Source: Sphagnum compactum
Taxonomy: Eukaryota; Bryophyta; Sphagnopsida; Sphagnales
NCBI GenBank assembly: GCA_965153455.1
Contig: OZ234502.1
Coordinates: 2,521,267-2,585,266, forward strand
DNA length: 64,000 bases
Direction: 5' to 3'
A model generated the notes under the pieces. The model was not told where the DNA came from, did no database searches, and saw nothing but the letters and a program-made list of their open reading frames with translations. Shown piece after piece: positions 1 to 12,829 of this stretch. The stretch's first letter is position 1. Every line of letters starts with the position of its first letter. Made by a program: the position numbers and the translations under genes.

Positions 1-297
1 CATATAAATTAATTAACATTTTTTTATACAAGTTTATAATAATTAAAATAAATCTAGGGTGCATTTTGGGCGAAAGTTTTAAGGTTTAAGCATATGTAAA
101 ACAATGTAATGGCATTTTTTTATTATTTTTAAAAAATGAAAGTATTTAGCTTGGAGATATTACCAAATGGTAAGAGACATACCTTCTTTTGTGTTTTGTT
201 ACAAATTTTATTTAATTATTCAAAAAATTAAGGCCAAATTTCTAGTTGGTGAAAATAAATACGTGTGTGGGTATTGTAAAATTATATGAATATCTAG

Positions 298-505
298 CCC
301 TAAATGCAATACCCACATGTAAGGTCATTTTGAAATAACCAATATGTAATTTGGGTGGCCTTTGAATGAAGACCAAGGCCTATGTGCAATATTTGCATGC
401 AAGTTCATTCTAAAATAATCCATAGTTGATTTAAACAACCTTAGGTGAAGAATCAACCCTAAATGCAATACCCACATGTAAAATCATTTCAAAATAAGTG
501 GTTTG
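298..505. repeat. degenerate ~80-bp tandem repeat, about 2.5 copies
   Basis: Three related units begin near 298, 375 and 457. The first and third share the run ccctaaatgcaatacccaca, followed by a variant of catgtaaggtcattttgaaa. The middle unit is more diverged (tatgtgcaatatttgcatgc). No coding potential is evident. Confidence 0.7.
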
Positions 506-853
506 GGTACTCAAAATATGTCTCTTTATACAACTAAATTAATTTTATGATAATTAATTATCATGAGTAATTATCTAAAATAATAATTTGAATAATTTAT
601 CAACATTAAAAAATCTAATTAAATATCAATTTATCAATTTGAATAGTAGATCTAAATTTTAATTATCTGAATAATTAAGGTTCAACCAAATAATTCGTTA
701 ATTAATATTTTCAAAAATGATTGTTTAAATATGATAATCAATCATTTACATTATTTAAAATATTTTTTTAATAATTTTTAAATTATGACATTATTTGTTT
801 ATATTTAGAGTAGATTATTATGTTATATGAGTCCCATAAATATTGCAATGGGA

Positions 854-1065
854 ACCTATATGCAGGCATTGTAAAAGATGTTTAAAATCAGCAACTATTT
901 ATGGACCTATATGCAGGTATTGCATTGGATGTTAAAAAAATCAACTATTATTTACAAGACCTATATGTGGGTATTGCCAATGGATGTAAAAAACCCAACA
1001 ATTATTTACGAGACCTATATGGGAGTATTGCATATTTGAAATGGCCTTATGGAAGTTATAATAGA
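854..1065. repeat. 51-54-bp tandem repeat, four copies
   Basis: The start motif acctatatg recurs at 854, 905, 959 and 1013, each followed by a variant of caggtattgcattggatgt. Because the period is a multiple of three, one frame stays open and reads as an 18-residue peptide repeat (DLYxGIA...). I treat this as a repeat artefact, not a gene, since it lacks any flanking gene structure. Confidence 0.75.
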
Positions 1066-2570
1066 AAGGATGTAGGTATAATGTGTTTGGTTTCATGACA
1101 AGGCCAATTAGTTAATTAGAATGTGGGTATTGTTTTAAAAGTTTTTAAGTGATGTGAATCCTAATATATTATATGTAAGTATTTCACAATTTACATTTTC
1201 ATTTTTGTGAACCTTAGACAAATTAATTATGAAATGTGCATATGGGACTATTTAAGTTTTGATTCTTACATCTAAAGCACTAAGAAGATGATAAAAGAGA
1301 AGACATATATGATTAACCATATACCCATCAAATAAGTGTGATTAGAAAAAAAATTATATTGATAAAAAATGTACAAAAATGGGTGGATCAAATAATGCTA
1401 AAGAACTCAATGAAAAAAAAGGTTTTTTATAGTCTATCGAAGGACCAAAGTTTAAAAAATGGGTAGTCTAGAAAATGGAAAGGTTGAAAAACCTAACTAA
1501 AATCTAAAATGGAAACCCTAAACCATATCATTATCTACAATGTTGTGTTTAGCTCCGTAAGTAGCTATTACATTTGCAGCCCTCGTTGCATGATAAACAA
1601 TGTATAGATGGCAGTGTTGCATCTCAACATGAACTGCATTTGCAACAAAATCCTCCTTCGTTGTGCCCTAAACCCTATAAACACCCAAAAACCACCAAAT
1701 TAAACTTTAACCTAACACACCTTGGATGAAACAAAATTATAAAAAAACAAGTTTAGCATTTTTTGCCATTAAGCCATGCACCTCCTTCAAATTCTTGGTC
1801 AACGACCATTTGGTAGAATATGCGACAATGTAAGTGCTAACTTTACACTTTCATTTCGACCCAACCTTCATCCATTCTTTGTCCTTCCAAGCCATATTAG
1901 GGGGACAAGGGGGTGCTGGTGGTTGAAAGGCCTAGTTAGTTTCAAACTTTGGTCCTAAATCAAAAACTATAAAAATAAATAAGTTCTTATTTTGTAATAA
2001 AAAAACCTTAACCCTAAAACCTTAGACATAAAAAGATCACACAATAGAATGTAGATATTGTAAACATGAGATCACATAATCATATGTAACTACTGTAAAC
2101 TCTTACCTCTTTCAAGCATTGCAATAAATAAATTTTGAAAAAAAATCCTATACCTTCCATCAAATGATGGAAGGTGTGGGTATAATTAAATTTAAATTTT
2201 TTTGTACAATTTTTTTTTGCATTTGACTTAATGTATGTAAATTCTAAAATAATTTAACCCATCATTTTTCGATCAAAATTTCCAATCTGTATTGGGAGGG
2301 ATCTCATCATTTGAATTGCAAACAACCACCATTGCCAATTTTAAGCCACATGGATTGCTTGATTCATCAACTCTTGGTTCTGATGGAACAACATTTTACT
2401 CCTCAATTGTTGATTCTGATGAAGCAACATTTTGCTTCTAAGCTTCCAAATCCACCAATTTTCTTAAGTCTATTTCCTTTAGCCATTATAACCATAAACA
2501 TTTAAAAAAACCACCAAATCATTGTTGATTGTCAATTTTAATGAGCAATTAATAATTCTTCATAGCAAAA

Positions 2571-2920
2571 GGACTAGAGAAAAAAAAGAAAAAAAGAAAG
2601 AAGGTGATGGCTTGTTGCCGTCACCTTTTTTACAACAAAACACTTGAAGAGCTATTTTCACCTTCGTTGTAACAACATCAATAGAAAAAAAAAGGTAACG
2701 GTAGTAAGCTTGTTGCCGCCAATTTTTTTGTTTCAAGCAAAAAGAAAGAAAAATGGGCGACAACAGCAAGCTTGCCGTCGTTGCATTTTTTTCTTCTTTT
2801 GTTGTTGTTACTTCGCTTCAAACATAAACAAAAAAAAAATGAAAAAGATGACGCCCATTATTGTCGTCTTCTTCTTTTCAAGCAAAAGAAAAAAAAAACA
2901 TAGAGAAAAATAAAATGCAA
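2571..2920. repeat. degenerate array with poly-A/poly-T and gttgccg blocks
   Basis: Blocks of the type cttgttgccg plus a poly-T run plus tttcaagcaaaaagaaagaaa recur at roughly 60-120-bp spacing (about 2605, 2710, 2770 and 2860). Lysine-rich and phenylalanine-rich open frames on both strands come from the A/T runs and are not supported as genes. Confidence 0.55.
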
Positions 2921-3120
2921 AGAAGGGAGGGAGCTTGCCTTTCTTCTCCTGCTTCTGCATTTGGGATGAAGCGCTCCTCTTGTCTTCTCCTCTCCATGTT
3001 CCTTCAATGCTAAGCTCTCCACCTTCCTCAAGCCTTGTGTCTTGCATTTTCGCAAAGCTCTGAGCTACTCAAGCTTGGGAGCTCTCCCGAGCTTTGGCTA
3101 TGAAGTGAGTAGTAAATGAG

Positions 3121-3164
3121 GAGAGGGAGGTAGGAGGGGGGCAGCAGGGAGGTAGGTAGGAGGG
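3121..3164 (+). other. G-rich tract
   Basis: Four runs of at least three G (3125-3127, 3136-3141, 3147-3149, 3162-3164) are separated by 8, 5 and 12 bases. This is a weak G-quadruplex candidate because two of the loops are long. Confidence 0.35.
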
Positions 3165-3269
3165 TAAAATTTTGAGGTAGAGAAAAAGGGGCTGAAAAAT
3201 CCCTGGGCAGGGGAAGAGGATGTGTTTTTGGTTCATCCTCAAAATGGCTTGAATGGCCTCATACTGAAC

Positions 3270-3296
3270 TGGTGCACTGGTGGCTGCTGGTTCACT
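3270..3296 (+). repeat. dispersed repeat fragment, copy 1
   Basis: A 27-base segment containing ggtgcactggtggctgctgg is found again, reverse-complemented with two differences, at 22041-22067. It is partly repeated at 22364-22420. It is far more GC-rich than its surroundings, so it is probably a transposon fragment of unknown type. Confidence 0.55.
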
Positions 3297-4226
3297 CCAG
3301 CCTGAGGTCAGCTAACTATGAATGAAATCTCCCAAAACTCAGCACCCAGTCCTCCAGAGTATATGTCCTAAATGTGGAGAGAAGAAACCTGGGTGATGTC
3401 CAATTATGCTAAAGAAGGCCAAGTTTGCAATCATGAGTTTTGTTCTAAAATTGTGTCCATTGAAAACAGTCTAAATATTACATGCAACGCTCTTATTAGT
3501 CTTGGCAATCTTCAAACACATATACTGAATTAATTGTGAAAGTGACTAACCTAATTATTTAGTAAACTAAGATCATCATGGCCGAAATTCATAGAAGCAA
3601 TGTTTTCATTAATCAAGTGTAATAAAACTGAACCCATTTCCCTTATTTTAGGATGCAAATTATATGCAAAAAAAATGACCAAGAGCCTGGAATTTGTGCT
3701 ACCATGTCACTTTCCAAAAAGTATACAACAAATTGACGGTAACATATGTGGGGCTTTTACTTTACTTTCTATGCAAACCAATTTTCCCTCATACTTGTTG
3801 TAAAGATGCAATGTGAAATCTAGAGTTTTATGTAATATTCAGACTTCATTTGGGTTGTCATGATATTAGATTTTCTTTCAATCAAACCTCATGCATGTGC
3901 CAAGTAGAGGAACTTTTGAAGTTGAAAAATTGGTGATACATAATGCAGTGAGGCAAGTTAGGAGTATCTGTGTGGTCACATGAATATTTATCATGGGAAA
4001 AATATAGAGTGAACAATGTGTGTATAATTGGTTAGTATATTAAAGTTGACTTTGGCAATTGATTTTATAGATCAACAAATTTTCATAAGATTACAAACCA
4101 AAATCAATATAATTGCTTACAAATCTCCAAGGGCTGTCAAAAGGTAATGAGAATTGAAAGTAGTCTATCACATGCCGTTGTTGGGAGATTTGTCGTTTAG
4201 GAGATCTAAACATTCCAAATAAACAA

Positions 4227-4260
4227 GACAAACAAACTTCCTTCCTTAATAGATAGATAT
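4227..4260 (-). repeat. dispersed repeat (aaggaaggtag core), copy 1
   Basis: The minus strand reads a variant of ctatctattaaggaaggtag followed by tttgtttgtc. Related copies are at 25329-25360 (+), 54211-54248 (-), 57102-57133 (+) and 61006-61039 (+). The last two belong to longer related copies that share further sequence downstream. Confidence 0.6.
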
Positions 4261-4414
4261 CAGCAAACAACTTATGTACTTATGGAGGACACTAAATATT
4301 TTTGAACGAGCTTTGTCGGAAGCCTATTTTTAAAGCATTGCATGATTCTATGCTGTGTTTGTGTCCACCATCAAAACTTGTCCAACAAATTTTTTATCAA
4401 TGTTTTGTTGTTCC

Positions 4415-4475
4415 CCACCAGGATTTGAACTATGGACTCCAGGAAGACAGGAAATGTTACCCACCAGCTTACTTT
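4415..4475 (-). repeat. tRNA-like Pol III promoter remnant (possible SINE head)
   Basis: On the minus strand an A-box-like aagctggtggg (4460-4470) is followed about 30 bases later by a B-box-like agttcaaatcc (4421-4431). The B box differs by one base from GGTTCAAATCC. The spacing fits a tRNA-derived promoter, but I cannot fold a full tRNA from it, so a SINE head is the more likely reading. Confidence 0.4.
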
Positions 4476-5606
4476 TTGACATATTTATTGTAGCAGGAAT
4501 TTCTTTTGTGTTTCATTATTTTCAACCCCAAATAATGCTTATAATATTAGTGTACATATGGTGTTGAATAGCCATATCTGTAGGCGTGCAGAAAAAAAAT
4601 GTTATGGCCAATGAAATTGCTGGATTTGTGGTCTGAATATGTTTTCATAGTTATCTTGCGTGAACTAATAATTAAATGTGTAATAGGGTTTGTTAGGTTT
4701 GTGAGGATTTTAGAAGACCAACAGAAATGGAAGAAAGGGACCAGTGTTTTCAATGTTTAGCAGCTCAAGGTTTTTGTTTCAGGCCCATGCGGTTGCTAGA
4801 TTTGGTGATCTGAATTTGTTTTCTTAATTATTTTGAGTTGACAAATTCCCAGAGGTGCTCAGGATGTGATCAGCACATTAAAATTGGATGAAGAAGAGTC
4901 AAAACATGCTGGTTTGGCTGAGCAAAATGGGTTTGGTGGACTAATTTTGCACCATTTTCTGAGGCTGGTAAAGGAACAGAAAAATTGTGCACCTGCCAAA
5001 TAAGTGCAAATAAAATATGATCTGACTACTGCTCCCGGTTTCTGATTGACCAATCGTAGTAGTTGGTCCAGGCGGTTAGCTAAGAGTAGTCTCCCACCTA
5101 TTTGCAGTCCCAATTTTAGTTTTGTGGGCAAGGTTGCTGAAAGTAAATAACTGAGCTTAGATGTGAGAAGTATTTTTGTAAGGTCACATACTGAGCACTG
5201 CTGGGGCTGCTCTAAGGGTACAATGTGCATTAGCTATGTACAGACATGGTTCTAGCACATTGCGAGTGCACTTTGTTTTCGAAACATCATCAGTCAAAGT
5301 TTCAAACCCTCTGCAGAACCTCGCAGAGCGCTGCATTGTGGCACGGACAATGCTCGTTGGGCAATATTTAACATTCCGCCTTGCCAAACCCTGGAAGAAA
5401 CTTAAACCAGCTTCTAAAGAACCCTAATCCTTGCCAATCGCCAAGTGGCACAAACATGAGCTAAATGGACCATACAATGTCCATCTACTGAATTTATTAC
5501 ATAGCTTAATAGTGGCCTATGGAATCCCATTGGAGCACAAGAGAGTAACAATAATTAGTTCTTCAATAGTGAATGTGGCCTTAGTATCATAGAGAGTGGA
5601 GTGTAA

Positions 5607-5820
5607 CTCAACGGTTGGAGTTATGAGTGGAGTGTTCCAAAATTAACTTAAGAGTCAAGTATGGCTCAGCAATGACTTTAATTGAGTTAAACTAGCCAGC
5701 CTTGATCCCTACTGTCAGTTACTCATGCGCACTTCCTATCAGAGCTAATAAAGAAGAAACACTAATAACTCTAACTAAGAGTTGCTGATTAGTTCTCAGT
5801 TAGGAGATGCCCTCATTAGT
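5607..5820 (+). repeat. dispersed repeat pair, copy 1
   Basis: This segment matches the reverse complement of 63541-63712. Shared blocks, in the same order, include ggttggagttatgagtggag, tagccagc, an actcatgcgcac-like block, aataaagaagaaacactaat and aactctaactaagagttgct. The two copies differ by several small gaps and substitutions. No coding capacity is seen, so it is probably a non-autonomous transposon or SINE-like family. Confidence 0.7.
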
Positions 5821-6000
5821 ACTCCTATCTTCTCTCCTTAATGAAAACTAGATCTTCAGTTTTTTCGTTGGGATCTTAAGGTGGTAAAGTTACCGAAAAG
5901 CTTCCAGACTTCATCAACAAGCCTAGTTAATTTCTGGCCCCTCAAATGGAGCTTTTAAAAAGAAAAGATGGGCATTTATGCTTTTCCAGAAGCAGATGAT

Positions 6001-6108
6001 GGATCTCATAAAAGCTTTAATCACAACTGATAATGAAGGATCTCTTAAAAGCTTTAAGCACAGCTGCTAATGAAGGATTTCTTAAAAGCTTGAACCACAG
6101 CTGTTGAT
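6001..6108. repeat. 37-bp tandem repeat, three copies
   Basis: Units start at 6001, 6038 and 6075. Each begins with a form of ggatctcttaaaagctttaa and ends near tgaa. The exact 37-bp spacing and high similarity make this a clear minisatellite. Confidence 0.85.
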
Positions 6109-6416
6109 CCTTTGAAAAAGGGCTTATAGGAAAATAGGTTATGACTAAGTCAGTTGATGCATGGAGCATCACTGCACTTTGGATGATGCATCCTACAAAA
6201 CATAACTCATTAAGGAATCATTATTTATAGCAGCATCACTGCACATTGGTTAATGGCTTACAAATAATGTAATTAAGATGCTGACACTTAAGTTGAGTGG
6301 AGTAGTGGTGTGTCTATGCAATGGAAACAGATCTATGCAAAAATTTGTCATAGAATCTCAATTTTCAAGTTTAGTTCTGTGTGTGTGTTTTTTTTCTTCT
6401 TTTGTTTGGAGTGGAA

Positions 6417-6870
6417 TGTGGTCTCCACAAGACCACAAGTGGGGTGGACCTGGACCTGGTTCTTGTGCATGCCCTGGTCCCACCTATATTCACCTTGGTC
6501 CATGTGGCAACCAAATTTTGATTATGAAATTTTATAAAATTAAAATTTGAAAAAAACTAAAATTTGGCTCGTTGAGATGGCAATTGAAATTTAGACATAA
6601 CATCTCAATGGTCAAGATTTTTACAATATATTTTTTGAACTATCATATGATCATCCATAGAACACAAGTGGCTGAGACCTAGTCCTAGTTCATGTGGAGA
6701 CCTAATCCCACCCATGTCCACCTTGGTCATGTCCACTTTGTCCACTTATGTCCATGTGACGGCCGCTTTTAAGTTGTGAAAAAAGATTTGAATGAAAATT
6801 GAAAAAAAAATTCTTGATCATTGAGATGGTGACCAACGTTTTGTCATCACATTTCCATGGTCAAGATTGT
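6417..6870. repeat. degenerate direct duplication, ~240 bp per unit
   Basis: Two consecutive segments share, in order, an acaagtggg-like block, a cctggtcccaccta/cctaatcccaccca block, caccttggtc, a run ending in tgagatgg, and catggtcaagatt-like ends. The units are roughly 6417-6650 and 6655-6870. The open frames here are built from the duplication. Confidence 0.55.
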
Positions 6871-9800
6871 TTTGGTATTTCTAATTTTTTTCTTTAAAAA
6901 AATATAGAAATTGAATAAAAAACATTACAATGTTATGTAGTACTTGTTATTTTTGAAGAAACTTATTATCATGCTTGCCATTCAATGGACAAAACTTCTT
7001 TTTTGATTTTCTTGACTAATGGTACCAAACTTGATAACAAATAATGTTTTTGGCATTTTCTTGTTAGTTTGAAATTGAAAGACCTTGGAGAAAGAAGTCA
7101 CATGTGAAGAAGAAATTGCAATATTTTTCACCCAATTGTAGAGAAAAAAAAATGTCATATGCAACACAATATTAACATTTGTGTTATATCATCACCAAGG
7201 GTAAATGTAAGATATGGTGGCTTACTTTTGGATTCATGATGTTAGTGGGGAAGCATGTGCACCTTTTAACGAGGAGATGCTAGGGAATGACATCCAAAGG
7301 AATTGGTTTCATTAATGGAAAATTCTCCCTCCTTTGCAAAGAGATTTCATTTGCCAATTAGTTATCAAAAGTCAAAATTTCATCAATCTTCAATTTGACA
7401 TGGATTTTTCAAAAACCCCCATTGCATTACAAGAGAAGGTTAATCTCAAAAGTATTTGGAACACAAGCTACCACCAATTATGCATTAATGGGGCCATGGG
7501 CATTGGCCAATTATATGTTCAAGCTTGTTTGATTCAACTTTAATACAACCAACATTTGTTGTATTTCATTCATATGTTGATTGAAGTAGATTTGATCATG
7601 AACAATATAGGATTAATATATCAACGTACAAACAAGATCATTTAATAGTTTCACATAAACACATCACTATGTTTTTTTTATCCACAATCCTTGAATGTAT
7701 GGAATATGTATGGTCTCGATCTATTGATATCAATGTCACTACCTCTTGGTACCAACTAAAAAAGGATTATGAGGATGGTGGCATGTGCAAACATGTGAAA
7801 TGACAAGTATGCAATGGCAAGGTTGGTAATTGTCACCTTTAATACTATTTTCACGATTTGTATGAGGGTCCAAACATCGTGAAATCTGATTCACATCTTA
7901 TGGACAATTTGAAAATGCACAAAACAAAAAAATGAAAAAGAAATGGATACTAACATTATTCTTTGAGTTGGATGTGATCCATGGAATTTCACCCTTGCAA
8001 CAAATGGGATGGATTTGTATCAACCAACATCAAATTCAATTAAAACATTTGGGTTGTTGAATTGGAGGCATTAGATGGTAAGAAACAAAATGTGCTTGGG
8101 CAAATTTTTGTGATATTTATCCCTCCATCATAATTGATTGTTAAAAAAATGGAAGAATAATTTTTATTTTTTTAAATTTTTGAGCCTTTAATATGAGAAT
8201 TAGAGGTTTTGTTCATAAATGGATTTTATGTTGATTACAACTACCTTCTCCCTTTCATTTTTTTAGTGTTGCCAATTGACAATGATTAGAGTTTCAAACT
8301 TCAAACAATCTAGATGTTATGGATTGGTGATTACACAATGTAAGGTGGGTGGACAAAAAGATGGTGGTTATAATGAATGTCAACAAAATATCATAGTTGA
8401 AAAGGTTCATTGGCCACAACGTTGTATAGCTCAGTAAAAGATTCCAAGCTCATCACCCTCTTCCATTTTAAACCATTGAAAACCTTCCTTCACAAGTAAA
8501 TATCCTTTACAATGAACATCTTTTAATTTATCAATTAAAGGTTATTTCACATTCATAATTAATTATGTTGTAGAAGTAGAAATGTCTTGTGAGACCTTTT
8601 GCAATTATCATAGTTATGGTGGTAATAGTGTACTATCATGCATCATGTTATAAAAATTGGAATTAAAAAAAAAAATCTACACTTTGTGTTATGGGTCTTG
8701 CAGGTCTTATTTTAAAATTATGTTCTTGTAACATTTTGGCATATTTGAGATCATAGAATGTTACTTGACATTAGACGTGTGTATTAAGGTGTTACAACAT
8801 TGGCATATGTACTTTTTATATGGGTTTAACTTGTCACTTCACCAATTTTATGTTGTCATGCACATATTCTTGTTGTGTTTGGTAATAGAAAAGAGGCTTA
8901 CATATTTAGTGGCACATTAGCCAACTCGTTTAATAGGGTTGCTAAGCTTTTGGAAGTTTAAAAGTTACATTCTTTTCACATTTTGGTGTTTATTTTTTAT
9001 TCTAAATTAGTTGTAAAAGATGATGAAATATGTGCAATGGGCCTGAACTCTTGATATGTCGATTATTTTTCATTCATAGTAGGACATTTGGATGGACACA
9101 TTAATCCACACGATTGTTGCAAGGTAATACCTTGCTCCTTGGGAAGTAAGATGAAAAGAATATGATGGCCCAAATAAATATGTCCTTAAACATATTATAA
9201 ACATAAGGCATGGATGCAAAAAGAACTCTAATATTTGTTGTAATCTCTAGAAACATCATTTAGTTTATACTTATTCTCATGTAAGGAATGGTGAGATAAT
9301 TGATGATATTGTGTGACACAATGTTAATCACATGTTTTGGTGTTTTCAATGTGAAAGGAAAGTCTCAAAAACATCAAAATAAATTTTAAAAACAATGAAT
9401 TGACATATTTAATGTGTCATGTTTAAGTGTCTGTCATGACATAATACAAACAACTTGATGTGGATGCAACAAATTCATTTCCTTTCAATGTGCACTTCAT
9501 GTTTTGCATTAAAATCTCATTAATTAGATTAACACAAAGACATGTGGATGAAGGTTTGATTTTTAAAATAGTTTAGAACAACTTATAATTCTATGAATCA
9601 ATATATTTGAAATTATTACTTACCTTGTTAAAATGTAGTACAAGTTAATAAGGTCATGACTTATCTTTAAATGTTAAATTTATATGCATGTTTTTGAATG
9701 AGTACCCACCAATGCATATGAAAGGAATCATTGTCACGTCATCCCCAGAAGATGCACACAAACATACTTGATGGAGTTCACACAAGGGCCTTTAGATGAT

Positions 9801-10984
9801 GACATTAATGTATTTTTTTTAAAAAGGTGAAAAATATGTCTTTCTTGATATTCATGGGCACCAAATACCATGTTCAAGATCTTGTTGTCGTTTGACCAAC
9901 ATATTCATGATACTCCCTTAAATGAACTAGGATACATTGAATGTGAAAGGCTCAAAATATTTTAATTTTCATGTGTGAATTTTTGGGACATCACAATTTG
10001 ATATTCTAAGACATTCTAATCAAATTCCAATTTCAATGGTTGATGTTGGTAAACCCCCACAACATTTCGAGTTATCATACATGCACCTTTTGTGTGCCAT
10101 TCCAAAACATCATTTGGAAAATGATATATGTTTGTGCATATGCTCCTCCATAGGTCTAGTTCATCCAATGACACATTAAACAATGCTTGATTGCTTATGA
10201 GTTGTTGATTTAGGTGTTTGTGATCATCTATTGTATCGAGGGCATCAAACATGTTTGCCACCTTGGCTTATATGAGTGACTTGCTTTTGTATGAACCACT
10301 TGCAGTAGATTCATCAAACATTCAATTGGGTTTGTATGAAAAGTCACAAGGCCACCCCATCTCCAAATACAAGATAATGATACGACATTGAAGAAGACCT
10401 ACCTAATTTGTATGTGGGAAATGTGTACTTGAGCAAATTGCAAATCATTGGAGGTGAATTGGGTGGATACAAAGCACCTAAATGTCAACAATGTTTTTGG
10501 TGATATTTTGGGAAAGTATGTATGACTTTGGTCAAGTCATGAGGGTAAAAAACAACATTATGTTGCCTATATTGAATGAGAGGGTGTTGAGGTTTGATGA
10601 TTTAAGAGTAGACTTTGCAGTCTCTAGCTTTTCTAATAGATGGACATACTAGGTTGCCACTGTATATGGGACATCCTTCATGTCCTTGGCACCTAAAAGA
10701 AGTCATAAATAGGGCATTTCAAATAATTTTTAACTTTGACATATGTTTTTTAAGCTTGGAGTTGTTTTGTCCAAGCTTGGGGGACAACAAGGATGACAAT
10801 GGGGACCCAACAAAAAAATGTTGAAGGATAAGGAGTTTTTCAAAAGAAATTTAATTTTTTTAATCGATTTTGTTTTGAGTGACAAGGCGACATTTGGTAG
10901 TATTAACGAGCTATTGAAAAGACACCAAGCAACATTTCAAAAATGTGAAGGACATCAAATTGTTTTTCTTTGAGTAGTACAAAG
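6871..10984. other. AT-rich intergenic DNA
   Basis: Four kilobases without a gene I can support. Open frames are under about 80 codons and show no known domain. I see no tandem array, transposon end or RNA gene. Confidence 0.6.
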
Positions 10985-11345
10985 ATGTTGAGGGATACTA
11001 AGGACATTGGACAATGCTGGGAAAATGCCAAGAGACGTCAAGAAAAAATGTATTTTTAAAGTGATAAGGAATGCTAAGGGATGATAGACTGTTGGGCAAC
11101 ATTGGGGAGATGTCAATTGACAATGTTGGGAAAATTCCAAGTGATGCCAAATATTGTTTTTAGTCTACTCGACAAGGGATGCCAAGAAAAAGCTAGGGAT
11201 GATGGGGGTGTCAAAAAATTATTGAACAACACTAAGAATATGCTAGGTAACATTAGGAAAATGTTAGCAAGCACTAAACAATCATTGGGTAGCATTGGGA
11301 AAATGGCAAGGGACATTAGATAATGCTAAAAAACATTGAAAGACA
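10985..11345. repeat. degenerate tandem array (aacattgggaaaatg unit)
   Basis: The motif acaatgctgggaaaatgcca and its variants recur many times, for example near 11013, 11121, 11249 and 11293. They alternate with caagggatgc/caagagacgt-like pieces. Open frames on both strands (methionine/lysine/isoleucine-rich) derive from the array and have no independent support. Confidence 0.65.
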
Positions 11346-12347
11346 GTGAGAAGAGGTAAGTTTGAACCAAAATTGTTTTTTGATAAAAATGTATAATAAT
11401 AAATTTACAAAAAGAAATTGTTGGTAGTGACACCAGGAGAGATGCAAGGACATCCCTGAATAGGAATGTCTCTTCTTGCAACCTTGGGACATACAGGGGA
11501 TGGTGGAGGCAAGTCTGTTTTGGAGGTCTAGCCTAACATTGAGATTACTATCCTTTGTATAAAGTGCCAATGTTTTTTTCCAAGCTGTTCAAGTAATGAG
11601 TGATCTCTTCTTTGTGAGAGATGTTGATTTGATTTGTGAGAGGTGATGGTTTGATTTGAGAGAGAGACCTCCCAACTATGTGAATGGGTATTTGTTTCTT
11701 GGAGCAATTTTAACAATTTCACAATTCCAAGTGGCCGCTCATCAATCTGCAAACCAAGAGTCCTTTCTGGACAATTGTTGCTCTGTTGATTAAACTGAGC
11801 TTTGGGAGTAATGTATCTCAGGCACTGCTTGTGCCAATAAGGCACTTCATGGAACATTTCCCTCTTTTAATAGCGAGCCGGTTATTAAACTTTTTTGCTA
11901 CTTGGACATTACAATACCTCACCAGCCTCCAATACTGATTTGCGTCTTTAAACAATACCTTCTTTAAAAAAAGGTACATTATTTACTTCTAAACAACATA
12001 TTTGTCTTAAAGGGAACAATGGATATGCATAATAAGCACATTATTACATACACAATTATTTATCACCTGTTATTTGTACGGGTTGATTATGGAATTTCCA
12101 TCTTGGGAATTGCCTAGTATATTGCCCAAGTCATTTAGGTTTTTTAAAGAAAAGAATATTAACATTTTATTTCTAGCAACCTGTTGTTGGAAATGGATTA
12201 TTTGTTGGAAATATATATTTTGAGAAGTCTACCCCCTGACTCAAAATAAACTGTTGCTGAAAATCATTTCAAGATTCTGAGAAATCAAGAACAGAAGGTG
12301 TAAAAAACCCTAAACACGTTTAGGGTTTAGTTTGGAAAAAAAATCCA
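11346..12347. other. intergenic DNA, nothing recognised
   Basis: A minus-strand open frame at about 11528-11857 has a plausible-looking composition but no recognisable domain, promoter or splice context. Nothing else stands out. Confidence 0.55.
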
Positions 12348-12532
12348 TTATTTTCCCTACAAGGTGATGGAGGCAGAAAAGGTAGGAAGAGGATTTGCAT
12401 TTTGTTGCAATGGACTTAAGCAGTTTTCCCTGTTATAAGTTCCCTAATAACAAAAAAAGAAACCTTATTTTCCCTGCCAGGTGATGGAGGCAAAGAGGTA
12501 AAGTGGGGAGTTGCATTCTGTTAAAAGGGACT
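12348..12532. repeat. tandem duplication, two ~70-bp units 117 bp apart
   Basis: Units 12348-12417 and 12465-12532 share ttattttccct, then aggtgatggaggca, then a ttgcatt..gtt block ending in ggactt. No coding role is seen. Confidence 0.65.
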
Positions 12533-12611
12533 TCAAGGTTCATACCATTGAAGAAAGCCTGATAGATGAATCAATCATTTTCTGTGCAAGATGAGTGATA
12601 TCTTTCACTTA

Positions 12612-12826
12612 CACTACAAGAGAATGTGGTTTTCTCACACAAAAAGCCACGGGTTGTGACACATGTGTGAGGTAAACTTTGTGGTTTCATCCATTACAAT
12701 GTACAATACTATGTGGTATTTATTGTGTGGCATGTATTACATTTATGTGCATTGTAATGGACGAAACTGCAAAGTTTACCTCACATGTGTCATGAGCTGC
12801 GAGACAAACCACATTCTCTTGTACTG
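12612..12826. mobile_element. CACTA-type foldback MITE with TTA target duplication
   Basis: The 215-bp element begins with cactacaagagaatgtgg and ends with a near-complement (ccacattctcttgtactg). It is flanked on both sides by tta (12609-12611 and 12827-12829). CACTA (En/Spm) elements have termini beginning CACTA and make 3-bp target duplications, which fits both features. The two arms are each about 90 bp (roughly 12612-12701 and 12750-12826). They pair over most of their length, leaving a loop of about 48 bases. Two arm blocks pair almost perfectly: the acatgtgtgaggtaaacttt block and ccattacaatg. The right end carries a substitution (cagta instead of cacta). No protein is encoded, so any mobilisation would depend on an autonomous element elsewhere. 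Confidence 0.85.
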
Positions 12827-12829
12827 TTA

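Larger units (their letters stand above)
1..2570. other. AT-rich intergenic DNA
   Basis: Very AT-rich, low-complexity sequence. Apart from the two tandem arrays listed separately (about 298-505 and 854-1065), I see no coding structure, RNA gene or transposon end. Open frames here are short, begin at arbitrary positions and have no recognisable protein features. Confidence 0.7.
3165..5606. other. intergenic DNA with dispersed-repeat fragments
   Basis: No gene is recognisable. The stretch holds a fragment of a GC-richer dispersed repeat (3270-3296), a tRNA-like Pol III box pair (about 4421-4470) and one copy of a five-member dispersed repeat (4227-4260). The GC-richer part around 5200-5450 has open frames on both strands without known domains. 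Confidence 0.6.

Noticed and set aside
901-1098. 65-codon frame with 18-residue peptide repeats as a small repeat protein
   Set aside because: It is produced by a 51-54-bp DNA repeat without gene context.
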